Shown in pieces: positions 11,594 through 22,799 of a stretch of 64,000 bases of DNA (within the stretch, counting starts at the first letter, position 1; every line of letters begins with the position of its first letter). A model generated the notes under the pieces. The model saw nothing but the letters and a program-made list of their open reading frames with translations, searched no databases and was not told where the DNA came from. Source of the DNA: Blasia pusilla (Eukaryota > Marchantiophyta > Marchantiopsida > Blasiales); the NCBI GenBank assembly GCA_050084515.1, contig CM114273.1:36518001-36582000 (forward strand), written 5' to 3'. The position numbers were made by a program, and so were the translations under genes.

Positions 11594-11881
11594 CTACTTA
11601 TCTCCAATATCTCGACTATCTGCACTTATGTCTAAATCCCCATAATCCATACACCTATATTCCAGGTCAAACTCATCACCAACATACCATCCCTCGGAAT
11701 CATAGAGGGAAGTGGAGGAATATTCTCCATCGTCAAGTTCTTCAAGACCATGACAAATATCTACAGAGTATCTCTCATTACTATTGAGAGTAATCACAAT
11801 TTCCTCGCTTATTGAGACTTCTCTAACCTCCCGAGTCTCATTGAAACCATTTGAAATAGGAGCTAAAAATTTAGGGTCCAC
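11594..11881 (-). CDS. Hypothetical acidic ORF, 95 aa
   Basis: The ORF is unrecognised and strongly acidic (Asp/Glu and Tyr rich toward the C-terminus, for example DGEYSSTSLYDSEG and ending DSRDIGDK). Its composition differs from the AT-rich flanks, suggesting a real or formerly real coding segment. It sits upstream of the Helitron gene on the same strand and could be a captured host exon. Confidence 0.2.
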   Translation of the reverse strand: MDPKFLAPISNGFNETREVREVSISEEIVITLNSNERYSVDICHGLEELDDGEYSSTSLYDSEGWYVGDEFDLEYRCMDYGDLDISADSRDIGDK

Positions 11882-11899
11882 ATCAAATAATTTTTGTTT

Positions 11900-12790
11900 T
11901 CATTCAGAGCGAGATAATGAAAATCTATGTTCATCTCTCTCTACCAAATATTCAGGACTCATATTTATTACAATTTCTTCCACAATTATCGGCCTCTTGC
12001 ATCTCGATGAGAGAGTTGACATGGCGTAAGCTAGTTAGGCTCACTCTGCATAGGCAATATTATTCACTGCAAATTTAAAAAGAGCATATTAAATTTTCAA
12101 TATAAATTAGATAATTCAAGTAAGAAAACATAACTACTAATATAATTTCATAAGACTCAAATAATAAAAACACTATAAAATTTGTAAGAGAACCAAATCC
12201 GGGCATAAGAAAAAATATTTTCATAACTAAAACCCAAAATCCCCCTAGCTAGGAAAAAGTTAACACGAAAATCAAAGGAGGAGGGCTATCTCTACGCCTA
12301 TCTCCCCCTTCCCTCTCATGGACAGTCTTGCCGCTATTAGGCAAACACCGATCGAAATCACCTATCTTCATGTATGGCAGTGTGTGCCACCACGATTTCT
12401 AGGTTGGAGATAGAATTAAAGTTGAGAATTCTAGGATGGAAGATTTAATAGTCTAATTTGTTGTTAGTCAGTAGACGCTTAGCAATGATCCTCTGGAAGT
12501 TAGCTATGTGTTGCTACTAAGTGAGTGGGTAGACCGTTGATCAACGTCACCTACAATTTTGCCTCAACTGTTTTCTACCCATCTGTTGTTTGCATCCTCG
12601 CTGGCTCTGGGATACAAACAACAGATCAACTTTTTGCAATCTCTTAGACTTAGATGCAACACCATTTCTAGCTCTCAGCTATCGGAGGTAATTGTCATAC
12701 AAGACAAATTCTCACTGTTCTTTCTAGGAAAGCAGATTTGAATACAACACTATTCTGGTATCGTCTAATCAGTGAGCAGTAGCTATGATT
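11900..12790. other. AT-rich intergenic DNA, nothing recognised
   Basis: No domain or RNA gene is seen. Short open frames occur on both strands but lack coding character. Confidence 0.5.
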
Positions 12791-12799
12791 GCAAGGCTA

Positions 12800-13145
12800 G
12801 AATATTCACTACTTCATGAGTGGAGTCCCTCTAGCACTGTCCAACCAGTGCACGATGGGTTCAAGGTTGTGATAGGCACCACTTAATGAATATCGTTTCT
12901 CTCTGGCCCCTCGTCTCAGATGGCATCTTCGTCACTTCTTCTATCTGCACAATTGTAGATTCTAGTCTCTAGCACCATGGGACCAGGGAGCACTGTCTAT
13001 GGTTGCAAGGTTTAGACAAGCACTACTTAATGAGTACAATGTCTCTCTCTAGCACTGCGCAACCGGTGCGCGGGTGCTTATCCTGGTCTTGTAGCCGAAG
13101 CACTACTTAATGAGTACCGTCTTTCTATCTCTTGCTCCAACACAA
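12800..13145 (+). repeat. Degenerate tandem repeat, about 70-80 bp unit
   Basis: The core CACTACTTAATGAGT and close variants start at 12,808, 12,877, 13,021 and 13,101. They are followed by related text with TCTCTCT, TAGCACTG and CAACCxGTGC in several units. The spacing of 69, 144 (two units) and 80 fits a decayed array with a unit near 72 bp. Confidence 0.6.
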
Positions 13146-13324
13146 CATTGAGTAAGCCGCTAAGTCAAACCTGAACCAGGATAACTGAAGAGCCATATCT
13201 GCGGGATTCCTTGTTTGGAACATGGCTCAAGTTTAGCACCGGGACAGTCATCTTAAACCAAAAAAAATCTGGATGGGCACGTAATCAGAGTCCTCCACCC
13301 TGTGTGATGAAACCTAGTCACTAC

Positions 13325-13400
13325 GTGGTCGTTTGTGCAAAATTCACAACACAAAGAGCAACAATGTATGTTGAAATTGCTAAGTTGGTACCACCACTTA
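13325..13400 (+). repeat. Copy of a dispersed repeat (inverted relative to 30.65-30.73 kb)
   Basis: The segment centred on CACAAAGAGCAACA matches, with interruptions, the reverse complement of 30,650-30,720 over about 60 bases. The 30.7 kb copy is embedded in a minisatellite. The repeat family is not identified. Confidence 0.6.
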
Positions 13401-14005
13401 CGATGATAGACCACCAAGAAGAAGGCCTATGGGCCCATAGCCTGATGCAGATTCAACTCACCAGAATTCAGGTGGATTTTGGTGAGCTGAATCTCAATTC
13501 CAGCTCTGCACGTGACACTACAAGAATTTCAGATTATCTCTGGCGTTAGTGCAAACAAGTTCAGAGAAGCTGAAAGTCTACCTCTATTGCTAGATCTCTA
13601 GATATTTGTCGCAAGATTTCCACCTGGTTACAATGTCTAGCCATAGCTGTGATTCTTTGTAGACATTTGATGTTCTATCTATCCATTTTCTGTCTATCCT
13701 CAAAATGGAACCAGCTTCAGCCTTGTTCCATTCGCTCGTACGAGTCAAACAAGCAACACTCTGTTAGTCTAATGTTGACACAAAGCTGGCTATCCAAAAT
13801 AGAGAGTTAAAATCTAAGATAGAATGTGTCTTACTCATGAATCTGAAGCAATCATCCCTTTCGGCATGAATCATAGCATCGAATACAAAATATGCTAATG
13901 AACTCATGCGCTCCTACAACCACGGCCAGGCTCTTGTGGTATGGGCTTTCCTTTGGACATCGACTGTCTCTGATGCTCATCAATGCGTTCATAATGTTGA
14001 AAACG

Positions 14006-14385
14006 TAAGGATAAGGAGAGGCCGCAATAAACTAATTGGGATAAGGAGAGGCGGAAATCTGCTAATTGCGGTTATCGATCATCTGAGTGGAAGCTTATTC
14101 CTGCCACATTATAAAATTTTGAAGGTGCTCCACTACAACTTTTCATTTGCTTTGCTCGATCTGAACATGATTTTTTGTATCTCACGTTCGGATCGGAATA
14201 CAAATCTCACCTTCGGATCGGAACAAGGCTTTTGGATCTCACCTTCGGATCAGAATACAAATCTAACCTTCAGACCGGAAACATGGCTTTTGGATCTCAC
14301 CTTCGAATCGGAACATAAAGCTCACCTTCACATTGGAACACAAATCTCCCCTTTGGATCGGAACATGGATTTTCGGATCTTGGGC
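14006..14385 (+). repeat. Minisatellite with about 25-30 bp units
   Basis: A two-copy unit containing GGATAAGGAGAGGC occurs at about 14,010 and 14,040. From about 14,180 to 14,380 a second array repeats TCTCACCTTCGGATCGGAA with variants at least seven times, alternating with ATACAAA or CATGGCTTTTGG. It lies within an open frame (13,906-14,463) that is probably only a by-product of the repeat. Confidence 0.75.
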
Positions 14386-14464
14386 TCTTCGTTCATACAA
14401 CCACACCTTCCTTCCACCCATGACTCCAACTTGCGCTCCAACTTTCACCCAGATCTCCTATAAC

Positions 14465-15159
14465 TTTCCACAATTATATAAAATTACTACAGTAACTATG
14501 GTACCAATTGTGCAGATGAGGGCCTCACAAGCCTGGAACCAGTACCATATGCACACTTGTGAGAGCCGAAGCCTTGGAAGATTTTGTGTTGATGACCACC
14601 TCATAAGCCTCTAACCAATACCATATGCGCACTTGTGTAAATAGAAGCCATGTAGCTCGGGTACCCCTCTTTGATAAGGTGGAATTCAATAGAAAGTGAA
14701 AAATGTTTTTCTATCCGATTTTAGTAATCTCTATGTTCGCTTAATGGTATAGATCTCCCCTCATTCAAAAATAAGGCGGCTTCTCACTTCGTTCAAATAG
14801 ATGGCCGTATGAATAAAATCTCAATCAAATCTCTTTAACTTTTTCTCACAAGAGGACATTTCAGACGACCACTTGTAGAGGAGCTTCACTTCTTTGGGAA
14901 CGGGGAGTTACCAAAAGAAGTAACCCCCCCCCCCTCCTCACATTATAATATAGATAGTAAGGGAAGCGATTAATAATGTTGCATAAAAATTCAAATTTTT
15001 TTATTGCGTGTATGAGGAGATATACGTTTTGTAAAGGGATTCATGATGTTACATAAAAATTCAAACTTTTTCCTTCCTACCTTGCATAAGGAGAGATATT
15101 TTCTTGCTGTCTAGTTGTCACCTGTCAAATATAGAGGTGTTAGCAAAACAAGAAGGCAC
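14465..15159. other. Non-coding stretch, nothing recognised
   Basis: AT-rich DNA with a C-run near 14,925. No gene or mobile-element signature was seen. Confidence 0.4.
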
Positions 15160-15943
15160 TCTTCTATAATAATAAAGATGTCGTCCGTGCCATACACAGA
15201 TAAAACACTTTCCCCAATTGAATGGCTTAAAAAAAGTGTCGATGATATTTTTAAAAATTATACTTAAAATTTCAAAATATATTTAATCTCAAATTTTAAG
15301 AATAATTTCCACTTTTATAACCTTAAAAGAGTAAGAAATCAAGTTTAGATAATATCCATCTCCCCTAAATAATTACATTCCTCCTTAAAAGTTCCGGCAA
15401 TAATTATTCTTCCCCTTCCACTCTTCCCACCAAAATCACATTCACTAAAGAAATTCTGAATGAATTTTAATTAACGAAGTAATTTTCCATTTCCATTTAA
15501 ATTCATTTTCCTTTCTCAAAATATCAATTTTGAATTAACATGATTAATTTATAAAATAATCACATCATTCATTTCAAATTTTAAATATAATTCTTATTTT
15601 CTAAGAGTAATAACATTTCAGTCTTCTAAGTAATTATAATCCTCCATTCAAATTTAAATGATATTCCAATCCTCTAAATAATTTTACCATTCCATAAAAT
15701 TTAATCTACCATCTCCATTAAAATTTATTTTCCCTTTCCATCACATATGAGTTAAGACATAAATTCTTAAGAAAATTTATTTCTCAAAATTATTCCATTT
15801 TATTATTAGTTACAGTAACCCATTATAATATTAAATAATTAAATTTCTTACTTTTTCAAATCCTTATGAGTTTTTCCTTACCTAGTCTATTTCTACCCAT
15901 TTAATGTGGTTGAAGTAATAAAACTCAAACATGTTGCCTATTA

Positions 15944-16095
15944 TTTGAATGCCCCCTCCCCCTAGCCCTCCCCTTAAAGTCCTCTTACTTGAATGCCCCC
16001 TTCTCTACCCCTAAAGCACTGTTACTTGAATGCCCCCCTCCCCTACCCCTAAAGCACCGCTACTTGAATGCCCCCCTCCCCTACCCCTACCATGC
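15944..16095 (+). repeat. C-rich tandem repeat, about 38-42 bp, four units
   Basis: The unit starts TACTTGAATGCCCCC and contains CTACCCCTAAAGCAC. Units begin near 15,946, 15,988, 16,025 and 16,063, and the last two are nearly identical. The array lies inside the non-autonomous Helitron. Confidence 0.8.
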
Positions 16096-16117
16096 CACGT
16101 GTTGAAATTTCCTATGT

Positions 16118-16571
16118 CGCCACTTAAAAACCACTCCTATGTTAATAGTATAAATGAGAACTTGTGTTTCATCCCCCAAAAGTGGGACTTGACAAATACA
16201 TTATAGAGTATTTCTGTAAAGAAGTAGTATTAAAATTTGTAATTCGAAGGAAATTATGAATGCAACCCTTGCGGAGTTTCATTAAATCTAATTTAAAAAT
16301 ATTTTATATACACTTTACAAAAAATTTTTACGGATATATAAATATTAAAAGAATGATCGATACAAGAGTTTAATACACCTAGTTTACAAATTTATCATAT
16401 TAAGGACGTTGGCCTAGGGTTTAGGGGTATATTTTGAATAAGAAAGAGATTTTAATCATAAATTTATTGATTTTCAAATAAACTATTTTAAAAAAAAAAT
16501 ATCCATGAAAAAAAATTGAGTCTTTTTCATAATCAATTTATTTTTAACTTTTAGGAGTGGTTTTTCAGTGG
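16118..16571. repeat. Inverted repeat pair inside the Helitron
   Basis: The text around AAAAACCACTCCTA at 16,118-16,141 is found as an imperfect reverse complement at 16,546-16,571 (TAGGAGTGGTTTTT). The arms are about 24 bases and 400 bases apart. They may mark a smaller element nested in the Helitron. Confidence 0.55.
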
Positions 16572-17079
16572 CGATTAAATATTTTTTATTTTGGAAGGGA
16601 AATTAGACATAATTTTATAAAGATTTAATTTAATTTTATTTTTCAAGCTCTAACTGTGAGGGATTTTTTAAGAAAATTGTGGGACAAAATTTGGATCAAA
16701 ATGAGTGTTTACGTTTTTTACTAATTGAGGGATGGATGTTGGAAAAATGAGGATAATCTATTTCTTTCTAAATTAATATGGGAAAGATAAACATTTTTTA
16801 CAAGAAAAGTAGAGTCTTATGATTATTCATATATTTAAGCGAAAACTCGTCTTTACTATTTATTTTTCAACTCTATAATTTTAACATGTGTCTAATTTAA
16901 TGATTTCATTATATTCCTCATTTGTGAAATATATTCATTTCCATAGGTCTCGTGTTGAGTGCTTCGTACGGGCAAGACTTACTAGTATAAACTATGAACA
17001 TGATACAAAAATTACAACCAACAATCCATTAAAAAAAATTGGAGAGGAGCAAATTGAGTTTAACTTTGCATAAGAAATA

Positions 17080-18410
17080 ATTATCTTACTATTTAACATA
17101 TATTTCCTTCGCCAATATGTCATATAGAACAAAACACATGGACAAGCAAGAAATTTTACAAACCATCCAATTTAGAGGAAGGTAAATGTTCGAGTTTTAA
17201 ATTCAAAACTTAACCCTATAGCCACTTAAGCGAGATTTAACCCTACCGAGGAAAGAATAAATGGGGATTACAATATGGAGGCAACTAAATCAAGAGGAGG
17301 TAAATCAAGAGGAGGTAGTGAAATACATTATCCAAGCATGGGAGAAGAGAACAAGTACGGAGGTACAGTAGTGGAGATACATTACCCTCAACCACGCATG
17401 GGAGAAGAGAGCAACCACAACTGCATTTATTTTTCTAACTTATCAAATCAAGTAAATATAGTATGTCATAGAGCACATTGTATTTGAGGCCAACCCTTGA
17501 AATATGAGGACTAAGTTGGGGTTGTAACAACACAAAACGATGATAGATGTAGCAAATAATAAATTTGTGGTTTGCTTAAAAAACTAGCCATTAGGCAAAA
17601 GCTTTCTAGAACAAGAGGTGAATGAGGATGTCAGTTAGACAATGTAATTAAAGAAATAAGATGGAGATCCGATACAATATAGAGATTGTAAATGTAAGCG
17701 AAAAATATCTAGCTCATCAAATACGTAGATTCAATAATATAATGCATAGATAAGAAAAATGCACTTAATAAAGACTTGAAAAACTAAAGAAATGAATAGG
17801 TCGTCATCTTAGTTGCAACCTAACCAGATTAAATATGGAAGAAAGGATGCAAGGATGAAAGAAACATTTTGTTCACGTCATGTGAAAACCGCTATAGCTT
17901 CCTCAACAAGCATTGCACACTTGAGGCCTAAGTGGAGACTAAATTAGGACCATAAAAAATCTGAAGGGAAAAAAATTCTCTCTACTCGCTTTGAAGGTTG
18001 CGTTTTTCTTCTCTTATTTCACTTTAGGTGAACCGTAAATCAATGGGTGAGATTACTTCATGAATAAAATGTTCGAGTAGTAGAGAACCTTTAATTGACT
18101 ACTATTTCTTTTAATTTCGAGCTTCATCACCTCTAATAACCCATAATATGTATGGTGGGAATGCATAGAAGAAAAAGATATTTTTGGTGGATTTAAAATC
18201 ATGGAATGTAGTGGCATATAAAATAATTTTAAGAGCATAAATCTCCTTGCGCTATCATATTATCATTCGACAACTCTTTCTTATCCGCCCAAATACCTCA
18301 TCCTCTTTATCCTCATTATATCTTGTCTAAATCCTTAGGAAAGGGATGAAATTACAAGGGCATGAATTCACGTCCTTCTAATTTCATTATTTTCCTATGA
18401 AACGAGAAAA
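17080..18410. other. AT-rich intergenic DNA, nothing recognised
   Basis: Only short open frames occur. One (17,275-17,487) contains a small direct duplication of GCATGGGAGAAGAGA and has no family resemblance. Confidence 0.4.
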
Positions 18411-18418
18411 TGGCCAAT

Positions 18419-19166
18419 AATGTCCGGGGAGAAGAGGTTACGTGTTGAGTTAGTTAAAAGAATTTTCAAATTACCAATTCAATTTCTCAATCATTGATTA
18501 ATACACATGTTTTCCTTTGTATCTAAATAACCGGCCAAGATCAATTTTTAAATAAAAATTGTACCCCTTAACTTTTGTCTAAATAACCCACCTGGACCAA
18601 CCAGGAAACATTAAAAATTTAAAATATACCAGTTCTCACGAAAATACTAATATCCAACATTCGTAATGGCCATAATGTTTTCATAAAAGTTGGACTCTGA
18701 CGGGGCCTGCCCTACTAGACGGTCGGAACTATTTACTTCTTTCTTCTTAAAAGCGAATAAAATAGTGTCTGAATGAAATAACAATATTGCGGATGTTGAT
18801 GCCTCATAGGAACCAAGTTCAAATTCGCCGACTCCATACCATACGAGTTTGGTCCATAGAATAAAGGAGCACTTAAGGCGGGCTCGTTGAGCTTTAATTA
18901 AAAAATTATTTTCGATTGGAGTTTTCGTTCACCCGTTCAGGATCCGGGGAGTTTTTTCGTGACAACCGGTACATTTCCGGTCTCTACAAACCCGAGCGGA
19001 AATTTTCAAAGTTTTCTTCATTCCAGCCGGCTAAACAGATACGAATACGAAGGACACCCTCCCTGAGCCCTCGGTTTTTGGCCGGTAACTGACGACCTGA
19101 TTCGACAATTCTCAAATTCTACCGGCCAGCTCAACACGTAACGCCGGTTCTCCCCGGACGTTGCAC
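18419..19166. repeat. Inverted repeat flanking a GC-rich non-coding island
   Basis: The left arm near 18,419-18,450 (GTCCGGGGAGAA, TTACGTGTTGAG) and the right arm near 19,128-19,166 (CTCAACACGTAA, TTCTCCCCGGAC) are reverse complements over about 30-40 bases with a few mismatches. The enclosed 650 bases include a GC-rich island (18,850-19,166) with repeated CCGG words and no coding frame. It could be a miniature inverted-repeat element or an LTR remnant. Confidence 0.5.
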
Positions 19167-19259
19167 CCGATCCGGCTAGGCATTCTCATTCTCATAGGCG
19201 TCTATGTCGGAGGTCATAGTAGGATCCGTTCCCAGGTCCCATTATTTCTCGCAATAATT

Positions 19260-20150
19260 ATTATTCAGAATTTAGTCTATTCTTTATATATACAAAATTA
19301 GTATTAAATTATTTTTTCATAAATATAATTTTCATCAAACAAATTAAATTGTATTATTTTTATAATAATAATTATTAAAATTTTAATCACTCTTTTCATA
19401 TATAATATCATCATTTTTCTATTAATATAATTCTTACCAATTAAATTAAATCTTATTTCTTATAATCATTATTACCCAAAAATTTTAATTTCTTCTCAAA
19501 TCCATAACAAATCACAAAATGAATACATCAAGAAAAAAATTATAACCTAGTATTCTTTTGTCTTATTATATTTATGACTTTACTTATTATAGTATGGATG
19601 AATGTATTCCTACGTTAATTAAGTCTTTTGGAGGAGTATGCAATTTTCCTCGTAATAAAATGGATAATAAAATAGCATGGAAAACTCATAATAAAGGATG
19701 TGGTAGGGTTCATCTACTATTATGATATATGGTTGGTGAAAAGCTTAGAGCATGCACTTTTTATGAAGTACCTGCATAATGATAGCTTCCTCTTTCCCAC
19801 GTCTAGATTCCATATGGCTCGAGGAAAGTCATGCTAATTTTAAGAAGCACATCTAAGCTCCTATCTTTCACCAATGTAGAGAGAATATCATGAGGGGACA
19901 ATGGTTGAAAAGGGAAACAAAAGAAGAAGCTAGAATTAATGTAGCAACACGACGGGAGAAATGGATATAGAAAGAAAATATTATGCATTATGAAATCTAA
20001 CACTTACTTCCAAAATTTTACTGAAACCACTTTACTATAAAATAAACCTCAAAAGAGGACAAAGAAAGGTAATAACAACTCAAAAGAGGAGTAAAAAAAT
20101 GCATTAAAGAATGCAAAACGAAAATGGCAACAAGCCCACGTAAACATCGG
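19260..20150. other. AT-rich spacer, nothing recognised
   Basis: Very AT-rich DNA with short A/T runs. No gene, RNA or repeat structure was recognised. Confidence 0.5.
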
Positions 20151-20239
20151 CTCAACGAGCAACACGATTGATTGCTTGAAACAAATCTGACAAGAACACG
20201 AGTGGTTGGTCAGACGTGAATGGACGACGAGGCGAGCGG

Positions 20240-21554
20240 CGACCTCCCACCACCTCCCGACGACGTATTAATGCCAAGGCTTGTGCACGTTGTAAGGCCA
20301 CTGAGATGCATTGCCTAAAATAAGTAGTAACTACCAAGAGAGAAGGACTACGGGAAGGGGCAAGGTGATGATTCTCGAGGGAGTGGTGAGCACATGTTTT
20401 CAGGAAAGTATCAAAAGACACATGTAAATGACCGAATACTTCCACTGCAAACGGAATAAATCCGTCAGTCGCATGTCTCACAGCATAACTTAACTCCTTG
20501 ATTCTTGCGCCCCGGCCGCCAAACCTTTGGTATGTGCGGCTCTACACACCAAGTCAGAACGTGTTGGATCAGCAACCACCACATCACCTAGTGTCCGGAA
20601 TCCACCTCGAGACATAACAAGATCCACTCTCCGACGAGAGGTTGCTTGTGTGGTTGAAGGTAGGACGTGGAGTTGCTCTTGCCCAACGGTATATCCTGCC
20701 GTATGAGCCACCGATGCTACCGCCTCTCTAATGACATCATGTGTGGCTGTTCGTTCTCCACCATGTGCACATCGGAGAATATGGATACCCTTGGCATCAA
20801 TAGGATCCCCGCATACACAATTTGGCACACCTAAGAGAGAAGGATGGGGAAGTCCAAGACGTAACCGCAAAGCTGTCGAGAATATACTTCGAGGAAGACG
20901 AAATGGAAGAATAAGAGGATTTGCAGTAAGCCATGCCCCTGCTCCAGTACCAGCACATGAACGTAGACGAGCTTGATTAGCGTCGGAGGATGCCTGTGAG
21001 AGAATGCTGGAAAAGTTGATTTGATGCAGATTCTTGGAGATATGCTCTTGAAGTCGATCAAGCCCTTCTGTAATTAGTTGATTGAAAGGGGGTAGAATTG
21101 CTTGTGTAGCAAGAGGAAGAAGAGCTCGTGCAGATCTTAGTTGTTGTTGAAATAACAAGTCCCCCTCCTCGACATGGGCGATATGATCCATCAAGATAGG
21201 TGTATCTCCTTGGAGAAACCTTGAAGCCATAATCGGTGCTACCAACGCCCAACTCCCCAAAAAGGCTGCGGGGGCAGATGTGACTGTGGAGGATAGTCCC
21301 ATCCCTCCAAAAGAAATAGGCAAGATAGCTTGTCGTGAAGCAAAGACACCATCCTCTCCCTCAAAGGTATTCGGGCCAAGAAGTTGACCAAAAGTTGCCA
21401 AGATAGAAGCATCAAAAGAGGCCAGCCGATGTAAGAAGCTTGAAGTGGGAGGACAAGTCGAAGAAGAAGGTAGGAAGGACGTCGAAGAAAACATTGGGAG
21501 AGAATCCCATAAGCCACTTGGGGATCCCCAAGATGAGGTAATAAATGAAGTCAT
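20240..21554 (-). pseudogene. Thumb, CCHC and endonuclease-like region of the non-LTR element
   Basis: ORF 21,554-20,490 gives a 354-residue segment. Near residue 246 it has a zinc-binding motif (CVCGDP, then HILRCAHGGER). Near residues 309-330 it has RRVDLVM and GDVVVADPTRSD, acidic residues arranged as in PD-(D/E)xK nucleases. After a stop at 20,490 the following frame continues with FIPFAVEVFGHL and a tail containing VALQRAQALA, a conserved extension in related plant and algal elements. Known relatives use this nuclease to nick target DNA. I assign the nuclease fold by motif spacing only. Confidence 0.6.
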
Positions 21555-22772
21555 TCCACGTCTTTCAAAAGGGCCTCATCCAAGAACTTTGAGACATAGT
21601 CGATGAAGCCAATTGGGACCCCAAGAACTCTAACCCCTTCAATGTAAATGGGACAATCAGGAGTAGGTGGGGTGAATGTTGAGGGAAGGCATGAAGGAGA
21701 CCATACTCCACATTTACTAGGTTGGACTTTAAGGTTTAAGAAAGAGAGTTGCTCCACGAAATGGGTATAAGCAGGAACCACTTCAGAAGGAGGACCTAAA
21801 ATGTGAGTGTCATCAGCAATAGAAGGGAAAAGACAAGATGGAAATGCTTGCGCTGATGTTCGAAGGGCACGAAAATGGGCAATGGCAAAGAGTGGGCCTC
21901 CCATGGGATCACCTTGACGTGTGCCACAAGCCGATTGGAGAATACTATATTCCCCAGAAGTAGCATGATGGGAATAGATAATGGGCGTATCATAGGCATA
22001 GAAGGAGCGAACAAATGGAATGAGGCTCGCGAGTTGTCCTCCTGCACAACGTAATTCCTCAAAGATGGCCGACGAGAAATCGAATTGAATCGTTAGCCAC
22101 ATCGACTTGAATTGCTACCCAATCTGGATGAATATCAAGAGTGGAGCGAATCCCATGCACCATAGCCTCACAACCTCCAGGAGTTGCCACTCCAAATTGA
22201 TGAGGAAATAAGTGGGCACTAAAGTGAGGACGAAATTGCAAGCATAGGGATCGACTGACCAAGCGGTATAAAACCTCTCCAATAGCCAAAGGGCGCACAC
22301 CTGAAGGAGGCTTATCCATAGCCAACAAACGACAAGCCCCTAAGAGCCTAGGGATAGAGAATGGGAGACGACCTGCCGCCATATGTGCACACACCTTATA
22401 TAGAGAGACAAAGCCACTTGTTGAATCTGCTGGGATAAAGCAATCGCGGAGATGCTCAAAAACCATCCCTGATAGCCCGCTTGCTGATAAGCAAGGAGTA
22501 TGCAGAGAAGCCCTAGTTAAAACCTCCAAGTCAAGCTCCAAGTCAAGGTCTGTTGTATAGTCTTCCACAAAAGATGGAGCATCGCCACTTGAAGGAGGAT
22601 GAAGAGCTTCTAAGAGAGCCACTGTTTCCGCACTTGGAACCGCCGGAGAAAGAGGACCCAATGCTCGAGCTGCACGTGAAAACTCACCAACCTGCCCCAA
22701 TAGTAAACTTCGTCGAAGGCGTTGTTGTATTGAAGGCCTCCCATGATTGGCATGTTGAGTGGCATGAGCCAC
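21551..22772 (-). pseudogene. Reverse transcriptase region of the non-LTR element
   Basis: The segment starting at 22,772 contains finger-domain text with SGLSGMVFEHLRDCF, MDKPPSGVRPLAIGEVLYRL and QFGVATPGGCEAM, then the first catalytic aspartate motif (VAIQVDVAN near 22,090-22,110). A frame change follows, and the next frame continues with GTRQGDPMGGPLFA (about 21,900-21,925) and the catalytic pair in IADDTH (about 21,810-21,820). All three catalytic aspartates are therefore readable. The protein would copy element RNA into DNA at the target nick. Apart from the one frame change this part is open. Confidence 0.8.
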
Positions 22773-22799
22773 TCATGTTTAAATTGTCACATAGCCAAC

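Larger units (their letters stand above)
15160..16985 (+). mobile_element. Non-autonomous Helitron, about 1.8 kb
   Basis: The 5' end reads TCTTCTATAATAATAAAG, typical of plant Helitron starts (TC followed by an AT-rich stretch). The 3' end is CTAG at 16,982-16,985 followed by T. A short hairpin (CTCGTG at 16,949-16,954 pairing with TACGGG at 16,967-16,972, with wobble) lies nine bases before the CTAG. The body has no coding capacity. It holds a C-rich minisatellite and an internal inverted repeat. It lacks Rep/helicase and would need an autonomous partner in trans. Confidence 0.6.
20152..22772 (-). mobile_element. Non-LTR retrotransposon, 5'-truncated
   Basis: A single coding region on the minus strand is broken by a frame change near 22,080 and a stop at 20,490. 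It encodes a reverse transcriptase followed by a Cys/His zinc-binding motif and a region resembling a restriction-like endonuclease. There are no LTRs. This domain order (RT, then CCHC, then endonuclease) is that of site-selective non-LTR elements using target-primed reverse transcription. The upstream part of the ORF is missing, as is usual for 5' truncation. Confidence 0.75.

Noticed and set aside
12800-13145. CRISPR-like spaced repeats
   Set aside because: Repeats are degenerate, spacing varies, and the context is eukaryotic; it is a decayed minisatellite.
18790-18860. tRNA-like T-loop text (GTTCAAATTCG)
   Set aside because: No acceptor stem or D-arm can be drawn around it.
20731-20976. 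Plus-strand ORF in the non-LTR element
   Set aside because: It is antisense to the CCHC/endonuclease region, which has conserved motifs on the minus strand.
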